A stretch of 5,818 nucleotides of DNA from CAVVZJ01 sp963752755 (lineage in GTDB: Bacteria > Planctomycetota > Planctomycetia > Isosphaerales > Isosphaeraceae). The stretch lies in assembly GCA_963752755.1 (NCBI GenBank), contig CAVVZJ010000021.1:1-5818 (forward strand). The letters run 5' to 3'. The notes under the pieces were generated by a model. That model searched no databases. It worked only from the letters and a program-made list of their open reading frames with translations, and was not told the origin of the DNA. The position numbers and the translations under genes were made by a program. This document shows positions 1 through 4,557 of this stretch, piece by piece; positions within the stretch are counted from its first letter, which is position 1, and the number at the start of each line of letters is the position of its first letter.

Positions 1-280
1 GCACGGGACTCCCAGACCCGGGGATCGCCCGACTGTGGATTCCGCCGATGACGACCACCTGATCGGCCTCGATGCGATAGTAGACGGTGAAGGGGAAGCG
101 GCGAGTCTGAGCTCGCCGGACTCCATGGTCGATGATCCGATGCAACTCCGGCATCAATTCGATCTTTTCGAGGACCTCCCCCACGCATTCCAGGAACTCG
201 TCACCGAGCCCCTCCCGCTGCCTCTCGTACCAGGCTTGGGCATCGCCGAGGTCGGCCTCCGCCTCTGGGCGGATGATCAC
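1..280 (-). CDS. RelE/ParE-family toxin, partial at the window edge, probable C-terminal frameshift
   Basis: Probable toxin of a type II toxin-antitoxin pair (RelE/ParE fold; members cut mRNA at the ribosome or poison gyrase, and the target cannot be told here). Translation from the GTG at 280 begins MIIRPEAEADLGDAQAWYE and continues with a GLGDEFLECVGEVLEKI helix and a RRFPFTVYYRIEADQVVVI strand pair, the usual order in this family. GTG overlaps the antitoxin stop (GTGA, 4 nt), so the two genes are translationally coupled. Oddity: after IHSR (residues 81-84) the open frame reads AIPGSGSPV, whereas the frame used from base 26 downward reads DPRVWESR, the familiar end of these toxins. One base lost, or two gained, at about 27-30 explains this. 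The 3' end lies outside the window, so the gene may be a pseudogene or the base may be a sequencing error. Confidence 0.8.
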   Translation of the reverse strand, partial: MIIRPEAEADLGDAQAWYERQREGLGDEFLECVGEVLEKIELMPELHRIIDHGVRRAQTRRFPFTVYYRIEADQVVVIGGIHSRAIPGSGSPV

Positions 281-513
281 GACGCATCCTCCGCCTTCCG
301 TTGGAAGCGGACCTTCACCTCCTCCCACGTCGAGCCGGCGTGGGGATCATCCCTCATAGCCGCGAGCCTGCGATCAAGCTCATCCTTGTGGGATTGCGGG
401 ATGTCCATCGAATCCACGGAATCGGCGATGCTATCCCAGATCTCCTCCACGAGGCGGAGACGGTCGGCGACGCTCAATCGATCGATTCCCAAGGACTTGG
501 CGGACGTACTCAT
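277..513 (-). CDS. Addiction-module antitoxin (short helical type, partner of the RelE/ParE toxin)
   Basis: Seventy-eight residues, beginning MSTSAKSLGIDRLSVADRLR and containing LVEEIWDSIADS, LDRRLAAMRDDP and GSTWEEVKVRF. This matches the pattern of the small acidic addiction-module antitoxin family (TIGR02574/PF09720 type), which binds and neutralises the neighbouring RelE/ParE toxin. I chose the ATG at 513 because GGAAGGAG lies 7 nt upstream; the open frame runs 30 codons further up, but that part overlaps the TATAAT promoter element and looks non-coding. The stop codon overlaps the toxin GTG, so antitoxin comes first and toxin second in one transcript. The gene starts about 80 bp inside the cassette boundary at 594/595, as expected for a toxin-antitoxin cassette in an integron array. 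Confidence 0.85.
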   Translation of the reverse strand: MSTSAKSLGIDRLSVADRLRLVEEIWDSIADSVDSMDIPQSHKDELDRRLAAMRDDPHAGSTWEEVKVRFQRKAEDAS

Positions 514-525
514 GGGTATGCTCCT

Positions 526-570
526 TCCGTGAGGACTCGCGTAGCTGCGATTATACCCGAAACTCACGGA
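526..570 (-). promoter_or_regulatory. Toxin-antitoxin promoter with a candidate operator
   Basis: A perfect TATAAT lies at 555-550 on the minus strand, 37 nt before the antitoxin ATG. No good TTGACA-like -35 is seen at 17 bp. An 8-bp inverted repeat (TCCGTGAG at 526-533 and CTCACGGA at 563-570) brackets the -10 box, and its inner arm abuts the ribosome-binding site. Antitoxin-toxin complexes commonly repress their own promoter through such repeats; that role is inferred. It makes this cassette independent of any integron promoter. Confidence 0.5.
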
Positions 571-601
571 GAGGGGAGGGCTGGAGCCGCCTAAAGAATC
601 C

Positions 602-627
602 ATGTAAGCCGCATGGCCCCGTCAAGG
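602..627 (+). repeat. IS-A left subterminal inverted repeat
   Basis: ATGTAAGCCG, then 9 nt, then GTCAAGG. It pairs imperfectly with the right-end copy at 2077-2100 (ATGAAGCCG, 8 nt, GTCAAGG on the minus strand). Confidence 0.7.
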
Positions 628-683
628 CGGGTATCCTTGAGGTGTGACATCTCCACGACACTCACCTTGCGGAGCCACACGGC

Positions 684-1729
684 ATGTCCACCATCCTCGG
701 CCTCGACCTCGGCAAGTTCAAGAGCGTCGCGTGCCTTTACGACCCGCAGACCCAGGAGGCCCGCTACAGCACCATCACCACCGACCCCGACACTCTCCGT
801 GTCGTCCTGCAACAGCACCGCCCCGAGCTGGTCGTCTTCGAGACCTGCACCATCGCCGGCTGGGTCGCCGACACCTGCGACGAACTCGGCCTGGAACGCC
901 GCGTCGCCGACCCGAACAACGACGCCTGGCGCTGGAGCAAGGTCAAACGCAAGACCGACCGCGACGACGCCTTGAAGCTGGCCCGCATGGCGGCCCTGGG
1001 CGAACTGCCCACGGCGCACGTGCCCGGCCCCGAGGCCCGCCAGCGACGCGGCCTGGTCGCCTACCGCGCCCGGTTGGTCGGCCGCCGCACCGCCATCCAG
1101 AACCACATCCGCGCGCTCTGCCAGGCGCACGGCCGTGCTCCTGCCGGGCGGCCACCGCGCCTGGACGGCCGCCGGCCGCCGGTTGCTGGCCGAACTCGCC
1201 CGCGACGAGCCGGTCGATCGAACCGACGGACCTCTGGCGGCACGAACTGGCCCTGGAGGCTCACGCCCTGGAGGACGTGATGACCCGCCTGGACCGCCTC
1301 GAACGGACCCTCGACGCCCTCGGCGCCGCCGACCCGAAGGTCCGGCTCCTGGAGACGATCCCCGGCGTCGGCCGGCGCACCGCCGAGGTCATCGCCGCTT
1401 ACCTCGACGAGCCGGACCGCTTCGCCACCGCCGGCGAGGTCGCCGCCTACGCCGGGCTGGTGCCACGTCAGTTCCAGTCCGGGCAGATCGACCGCAAGGG
1501 CCGGATCACCAAGCGCGGGCCACGGCTGTTGCGCAAGGTGCTGGTCGAGGCCGCCTGGCTGTTGCTGCGGTACAACCCGTGGGCCGCCCGGCTGTTCGCC
1601 CGGATCAGCCGGGGCCAGAAGACCCGACGCAAGCCGGCGTTGGTGGCGGTGGCCCGCAAGCTCCTGGTGCGGTGCTGGGCGATGCTCCGCAGCGGCGAGC
1701 CCTGGCGTGCGGAGCCGGCAATCGCATGA
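684..1729 (+). pseudogene. IS110-family DEDD transposase of IS-A, broken by two frameshifts
   Basis: Joining three frames gives a full-length (about 348-codon) IS110 transposase. Frame one starts at ATG 684 (GGAG 9 nt upstream) with MSTILGLDLGKFKS and holds the RuvC-like DEDD residues: D8, E53 in VVFETC, and D92 and D95 in KTDRDDA. It continues in register to about 1133. Frame two covers about 1135-1205 (VLLPGGHRAWTAAGRRLLAE). Frame three covers about 1215-1729, with the helix-hairpin-helix LLETIPGVGRRTAEVI, the FQSGQ serine and RITKRGPRLLRKVLVEAAW of the C-terminal Tnp_20 domain. Each step fits one extra base. All conserved motifs survive, so the damage is recent or is sequencing error. As written the element could not make its transposase, although its ends and 3' noncoding region look intact. 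Confidence 0.88.
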
Positions 1730-1741
1730 ACACATGTTCAT
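1726..1741. repeat. Palindrome overlapping the IS-A transposase stop codon
   Basis: ATGAACA-CA-TGTTCAT, perfect 7-bp arms; the TGA stop at 1727-1729 lies in the left arm. A second near-palindrome (AACATGATGTT, 1753-1763) follows. It may mark the start of the 3' noncoding RNA or serve as a regulatory site; the role is unknown. Confidence 0.4.
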
Positions 1742-2076
1742 CTAAGCATGCGAGAACATGATGTTTCGATATTTACGAGCAGGGAAGTCCGCCCCAGCGG
1801 GATTCGTCCTGAGGATCAGCGCCCGTCAGCTCGTAGCTTGGTGTGTCCGGCGCGGGGAGGAACTCCCCGAGGAGGACGTCCTAACGAAGGAGCGACGGGC
1901 CGCATTCGGATGAGTGAGGCCGACCCGTCAGCGGCCCGCGAGGGCCGGGTCGTGACCTCGGATAGTCGAAGGAATCCGACGGCGAACCGTGGGGCAAGAT
2001 CGAAACGCAAGCGCCTTGAAAGGAGGAAGAGCCTATCGAGCGAACCGCACCAACCAGACGGATCGCGACCGCCACC
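1742..2076 (+). ncRNA. IS-A 3' noncoding region, candidate seek/bridge RNA
   Basis: No convincing gene lies here. Several stems can be drawn: CGGGGAG-GAA-CTCCCCG (1853-1869), enclosed by GTCC/GGAC (1846-1849, 1873-1876); GACGGG/CCCGTC arms around 1893-1929; GGCCC-GCGA-GGGCC (about 1932-1945), enclosed by CGACCC/GGGTCG; and TCGGAT/ATCCGA (1958-1963, 1974-1979). Between the first two is CCTAACGA (1880-1887), which equals the restored target across the insertion point (CCTAA^CGA). IS1111-type elements encode their guide RNA downstream of the transposase gene, so position, structure and target match all fit. No RNA ends are defined; the call is inference. Confidence 0.4.
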
Positions 2077-2100
2077 CCTTGACGACCCCCACGGCTTCAT
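2077..2100 (-). repeat. IS-A right subterminal inverted repeat
   Basis: On the minus strand ATGAAGCCG, 8 nt, GTCAAGG. It is the partner of 602-627 and lies 3 bp from the proposed right end. Confidence 0.7.
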
Positions 2101-2103
2101 AGT

Positions 2104-2193
2104 CGACCAAGCTCAGCGGACCGGCCCGCCGAGAACACCGTTCGAAGATACCAGAAAGCCGCCGCGGCGGGCCGGGTCCGCTGCAGCGCGAGG
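2104..2193 (-). repeat. attC-2 central stem-loop (L''/L' boxes, outer R boxes displaced)
   Basis: The arms 2111-2130 and 2166-2187 pair with two unpaired bases in the right arm (a G in GCCGGGTCC and a C in CTGCAGC). These sit at the same places as in attC-1 and correspond to the extrahelical bases of attC that set strand choice by the integrase. The loop shares TACCAGAAA with attC-1. Stretches of 15-17 bases in each arm are nearly identical between the two sites. Confidence 0.8.
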
Positions 2194-2200
2194 ATACTCA

Positions 2201-2210
2201 TCATGGCCTC
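2201..2210 (+). repeat. IS-B left subterminal inverted repeat
   Basis: TCATGGCCTC, a perfect complement of 3929-3938, followed on both sides by a GTCA (2212-2215 and, inverted, 3921-3924). Confidence 0.6.
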
Positions 2211-2287
2211 CGTCACGCCTGCGACCGATTCAGGCTGCAGACTTGAGTGCCCCCGTACCGGGCATCCCCAATCGGAGGAGCACCACG

Positions 2288-3331
2288 ATGAGACTCTACC
2301 AGGCCGAGCATCCAGCCTACTGCGGCGTCGACCTCCACGCCAGGACGATGTTCCTCTGCATCCTCGACCACCGCGGCCAGACGCTCCTGCACCGCGACAT
2401 CCCCGCGGACCCCGACGCCTTCCTCGACGCCATCGCCCCGCACCGCGACGGCCTGGTCGTCGCCTGCGAGTGCACCTTCTCCTGGTACTGGCTCGCCGAC
2501 ACCTGCCACGAGCACGGCATCCCCTTCGTCCTGGGACACGCCCTGGAGATGCGCGCCATCCACGGGACCAAGACCAAGAACGACCGCATCGACAGCCAGA
2601 AGATCGCCCACCTGCTCCGCGCCGGGCTGCTGCCCCAGGCGTACGTCTACCCGGCCGCGATGCGGGCCACCCGCGACCTGCTCCGACGCCGCGCCTACCT
2701 CGTCCGACGCCGGGCCGAGGCCCTGACACATGTGCAACTCATCGGCTGGCAGTACAACCACGCCGCCCCCACCGGCAAGCTCCGCTACGCGGCCAACCGC
2801 GCCGGCCTCCTCGACCGCGTCGACGACGAGTGTGTCCGCCGGACCCTGGCGGTGGACCTGGATCTGGCCGAGCACCTCGACCGCCAGATCGCCGCGCTGG
2901 AGACGTTCCTCGCGGCGCAGGCGAAGGGGCACGACCTGCCGACCTTCTACCGGCTGCGATCGATCCCTGGGGTGGGAAAAGTGCTGGCGCTGACACTCCT
3001 GTATGAGATCGGCGACATCCGCCGCTTCGACAAGGTCGGCCAGTTCCTCTCGTACGCCCGGCTGGTGCGGCCGGCGAAGGAGTCGGCCGGCAAGCGGGTC
3101 GGCTCGTCGAACGCGAAGATGGGCAACGCACACCTGAAGTGGGCTTTCCGCGAGGCCGCGGCGCTGATGACCCGGCACGAGCCGGCGGTCAAGGCGTGGG
3201 CGGCGAAGAAGGCCAGGACGCACGGCAAGGGCAAGGCGCAGGCGATCCTGGCGGCGAAGCTCGGCCGGGCGGTCTACGTGATGCTCCGCCGGGGCGTCCC
3301 GTTTGATGCGGAGGCATTCATGAAGCAATAG
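2288..3331 (+). CDS. IS110-family DEDD transposase of IS-B, apparently intact
   Basis: Recombinase that moves its element through a circular intermediate, guided in this superfamily by an element-encoded RNA. 347 residues, the normal family length. Start at ATG 2288 with GGAGGAG 7 nt upstream; the open frame extends back to 1748, but that stretch crosses attC-2 and IS-A and is not coding. The N-terminal RuvC-like domain shows D15 (CGVDLHART), E61 (ACECTF), D99 and D102 (KTKNDRIDSQKIA). A helical middle (about 125-215) contains RDLLRRRAYLVRRRAEALTH. The C-terminal Tnp_20 domain has LRSIPGVGKVLALTLLYE (223-240), YARLVRPAKESAGK with the candidate catalytic serine S266, and GNAHLKWAFREAA (279-291). 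No frameshift or missing motif is seen, unlike IS-A. It could in principle be active. Confidence 0.93.
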   Translation: MRLYQAEHPAYCGVDLHARTMFLCILDHRGQTLLHRDIPADPDAFLDAIAPHRDGLVVACECTFSWYWLADTCHEHGIPFVLGHALEMRAIHGTKTKNDRIDSQKIAHLLRAGLLPQAYVYPAAMRATRDLLRRRAYLVRRRAEALTHVQLIGWQYNHAAPTGKLRYAANRAGLLDRVDDECVRRTLAVDLDLAEHLDRQIAALETFLAAQAKGHDLPTFYRLRSIPGVGKVLALTLLYEIGDIRRFDKVGQFLSYARLVRPAKESAGKRVGSSNAKMGNAHLKWAFREAAALMTRHEPAVKAWAAKKARTHGKGKAQAILAAKLGRAVYVMLRRGVPFDAEAFMKQ

Positions 3332-3337
3332 TCCGAT

Positions 3338-3537
3338 GCGATGTCCCGCCGGGGCCGGGGCGTGTCGAGCCGTGAGCCTGACGGAGGCCGGCACCGTGGG
3401 GCCGAGCGTCCCGAGCCGGGCGGCCGACCCCTGGGGGCGTCCTGGCGACGTACCCCGCGACCGCCGCCCGCTTGCGCCACCGCCCCGACCTCGCCGCGAA
3501 GATGGGCCGGCACGCCCCGGCCCCGGCGGGACATCGC
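3338..3537. repeat. Perfect 27-bp inverted repeat with a 146-bp centre
   Basis: Arms 3338-3364 and 3511-3537 are exact reverse complements and consist largely of a doubled CCGGGG unit. The left arm begins 6 bp after the IS-B transposase stop. It could form a strong RNA stem or DNA cruciform, act as a transcription barrier, or be two copies of a dispersed repeat. Confidence 0.85.
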
Positions 3538-3720
3538 CCCGACCGAACTCCGATCGGCCGCACGCCGATCGGCCCGAGACCATCGGCCCCGCCGCCGAGC
3601 CGCCACCTAACGGGACACGTCTTGACGTGAGCCAATCGCGATGAGAGGCCGGCCGGCGGGCTGCGGAGGAGTGTCTGGGGCGTGGGCCGCCGCCGGGACG
3701 ACGATCCCCCGGCGGCCCGC

Positions 3721-3754
3721 CACCCCGGCGGCGACGCCGATCGCCGCCGGGGTG
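3721..3754. repeat. 14-bp perfect hairpin, 6-nt loop
   Basis: Left arm CACCCCGGCGGCGA, loop CGCCGA, then the exact complement. No T-run follows on either strand, so it is not a classical intrinsic terminator. It lies inside the IS-B 3' noncoding region. Confidence 0.8.
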
Positions 3755-3928
3755 CCGACCCCCGAGAGCGGTTTGCGAGCCGATGCCCGAGCGCATCGCG
3801 ACTCCTCCACCCGACCGTCCCCGCGCCGCCTGCGTCTCGCGTCGATCCGTCGCGCCGAACTACACCCGGAACCCTGTCAGGACCCCTCACCCCTGTCACG
3901 GCCCGTGGACGGTGCGCTCTTGACAGAA

Positions 3929-3938
3929 GAGGCCATGA
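3929..3938 (-). repeat. IS-B right subterminal inverted repeat
   Basis: GAGGCCATGA on the plus strand, the complement of 2201-2210, 6 bp from the TTAGGC remnant of attC-2. Confidence 0.6.
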
Positions 3939-3944
3939 GAGCGG

Positions 3945-4224
3945 TTAGGCGTCTGGCATCTTCCGCCGGCCGAGCCGCACCGCGTAGGACGACGCAAGAT
4001 GCTGGCGACGAGGATACAAAGAGGCCATCGCAGGAAATAGACTTGGCTCTCGGATCTGGAGTATTAATCGCGCCCGTCACTGACGAGGAAGGAGTGCTCA
4101 CCCGCTCCACCTCCACCCAGGCGTCCGGGTAGCCCACGCGGAACTCCGAGCCCCGACGCCCGCCACTCCCCTCGAACCAGAGGGCCGAGAGCAGAAGCCG
4201 ACCAAGCCCGACGACGGTCAGCAC
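3945..4224 (-). pseudogene. Unrecognised small cassette ORF between attC-1 and attC-2, probably broken
   Basis: I do not recognise this gene. One frame runs from GTG 4224, 34 bp inside the attC-1 R' box. It encodes a hydrophobic start (MLTVVGLGRLLLSALWF) and then GYPDAWVEVERVSTP, with GC-rich codons to about 4100. This frame then runs on through the attC-2 box into IS-B without stopping. A second frame, open below the TGA at 4079-4077, reads FPAMASLYPRRQHLASSYAV and ends with GRRKMPDA and a TAA inside the R'' box (3947-3945), the common place for a cassette gene to stop. One extra base would join them. Third-position GC falls sharply below about 4100, so it may also be two unrelated fragments. 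Position and polarity fit a cassette gene; the protein itself is uncertain. Confidence 0.3.
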
Positions 4225-4257
4225 CCAACGGCAGGTCTCCGCATTCGCCCCTCCGCC

Positions 4258-4356
4258 GCCTAACGAGCAGGTTCAGCGGACCGGCCCGCGACGGGACGGC
4301 CTCGCACTACCAGAAACCTACCTGCGGGCCGGGTCCGCTGCAACCGAAGGTTAGGC
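4258..4356 (-). other. Integron attC site (attC-1), complete, 99 bp
   Basis: On the minus strand: R'' GCCTAAC (4356-4350), 5-nt spacer CTTCG, L'' GTTGCAGC (4344-4337), stem GGACCCGGCCCGC, loop, stem GCGGGCCGGTCC, L' GCTGAAC (4277-4271), 6-nt spacer CTGCTC, R' GTTAGGC (4264-4258). R boxes match RYYYAAC/GTTRRRY and are perfect 10-bp inverted repeats when flanking bases are included. The extra bases lie only in the L'' arm, which fixes the orientation as minus. The integrase would cut between G4264 and T4263. Read this way it ends the redoxin-side cassette and begins the small cassette below 4263. Confidence 0.85.
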
Positions 4357-4387
4357 GGCGATCGGCTCCTGAGCCACTTCTCCATGC

Positions 4388-4469
4388 CCCCCGGAGCACT
4401 GGCAGAGCCAGTGGCACCCAGACATTAGCACGCTTTGTACGCCAGTGCCACCCGGGGGCGAGGTTAGGC
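4388..4469 (-). repeat. Degenerate attC-like hairpin with only one R box, plus a CACTGGC palindrome
   Basis: On the minus strand GCCTAAC (4469-4463) and the 5-nt spacer CTCGC (same as attC-2) lead into a stem: 4388-4394 with 4452-4458, and 4396-4403 with 4441-4448, unequal bulges between them. No GTTRRRY follows on the other side. Inside is a competing perfect hairpin CACTGGC-AGA-GCCAGTG (4397-4413), and GCCAGTG-(G)CACCC is repeated nearly exactly at 4407-4419 and 4441-4453. It lies about 90 bp after the redoxin stop, the expected place for that gene's own attC. Confidence 0.45.
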
Positions 4470-4474
4470 AGCAG

Positions 4475-4496
4475 GGCACCGGTCGGGTGCCACCCG
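4475..4496. repeat. Overlapping short palindromes after the redoxin pseudogene
   Basis: GGCACC-GGTCG-GGTGCC (4475-4491) overlaps CGGGTG-C-CACCCG (4484-4496). No T-run follows, so a terminator role is possible but unsupported. The 4357-4387 and 4497-4557 stretches show nothing else. Confidence 0.45.
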
Positions 4497-4557
4497 CCGA
4501 GATTCGGCGGTCCGACGCCCGCCAGCCTACGGCAAACGTCGATCTTCGGAATGTCCC

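Larger units (their letters stand above)
595..2103 (+). mobile_element. IS-A: IS1111-group (IS110 superfamily) insertion sequence, 1509 bp, inserted in attC-2
   Basis: The left end was placed where the attC outer box GCCTAA breaks off, the right end where the missing C and 6-nt spacer of attC-2 resume. Both ends carry a related sequence in inverted orientation: ATGTAAGCCG (602-611) followed by GTCAAGG (621-627) on the left, and ATGAAGCCG followed by GTCAAGG on the minus strand at the right (2100-2092 and 2083-2077). The repeats start 7 bp from the left end and 3 bp from the right end. As I recall, this unequal subterminal geometry is the hallmark of IS1111-group elements such as IS4321/IS5075. 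There is no target duplication, as usual for IS110 elements. It has 89 bp before the transposase gene and 374 bp after it. Confidence 0.8.
3332..3928 (+). ncRNA. IS-B long 3' noncoding region, candidate guide RNA and large cruciform
   Basis: About 600 bp after the transposase stop with no credible gene; overlapping ORFs on both strands look like GC-driven open frames. It holds a 27-bp inverted repeat (3338-3364/3511-3537), two copies of CCGATCGGCC (3550-3559, 3565-3574), CACGTC-TT-GACGTG (3615-3628) and a 14-bp hairpin (3721-3754). CCTAACG (3606-3612) matches the attC outer box plus one base. By analogy with IS1111-type elements the guide RNA should be encoded here, but I cannot define its ends, and 600 bp is longer than such an RNA needs. 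Confidence 0.35.
2194..3944 (+). mobile_element. IS-B: IS110-superfamily insertion sequence, about 1.75 kb, in the other R box of attC-2
   Basis: The left limit is where the attC-2 spacer and the G of its outer box stop matching (2190-2193). The right limit is where TTAGGC resumes (3945). Subterminal inverted repeats of 10 bp (TCATGGCCTC, 2201-2210, and its complement 3929-3938) support both limits. A GG pair occurs at both junctions (2192-2193 and 3943-3944), so the cut could be shifted by up to about 3 bp. The element has about 94 bp before the transposase gene and about 613 bp after it, an even more 3'-heavy layout than IS-A. It is unrelated to IS-A beyond the superfamily: the ends and the noncoding DNA differ. 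Confidence 0.7.
589..3950 (-). other. Integron attC site (attC-2), split into three pieces by two IS insertions
   Basis: The three pieces are GCCTAA (589-594), the central stem-loop with its spacers (2104-2193) and TTAGGC (3945-3950). Joined and read on the minus strand they give R'' GCCTAAC, a 5-nt spacer CTCGC, L'' GCTGCAGC, the stem and loop, L' GCTGAGC, a 6-nt spacer TTGGTC and R' GTTAGGC. The total is 102 bp. These are the canonical attC boxes (RYYYAAC ... GTTRRRY) and spacings, identical in layout to the intact site at 4258-4356. Both breaks lie at or beside the G^TT position of an R box. The reconstruction is inference, but box, spacer and stem lengths all agree with attC-1. Confidence 0.8.

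Noticed and set aside
1841..1845. GTGTG as a group II intron 5' end ahead of a structured region
   Set aside because: No domain V-like hairpin, no reverse transcriptase and no downstream end. The region is better explained as the IS-A 3' noncoding part.
1748..3331. A 527-codon open frame extending the IS-B transposase upstream
   Set aside because: The first 180 codons cross IS-A noncoding DNA, the attC-2 stem and the IS-B left end. A strong ribosome-binding site sits just before ATG 2288, which gives the normal family length.
2213..3796. Long minus-strand open frame opposite the IS-B transposase
   Set aside because: It is the GC-rich shadow of the transposase gene and its noncoding tail, with no recognisable domain.
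3605..3950. ACCTAAC at 3605 paired with GTTAGGC at 3944 as a single attC
   Set aside because: The 346-bp span is too long and no L boxes pair between them. The 3944 box belongs to attC-2.
3920..3950. TTGACA at 3920-3925 as a plus-strand promoter -35
   Set aside because: No acceptable -10 at 16-18 bp (GGTTAG). It overlaps the IS-B right-end repeat region.
3641..4132. Plus-strand open frames in 3336-4132
   Set aside because: Low-complexity arginine/proline-rich translations with no good start, crossing the IS-B/attC junction.
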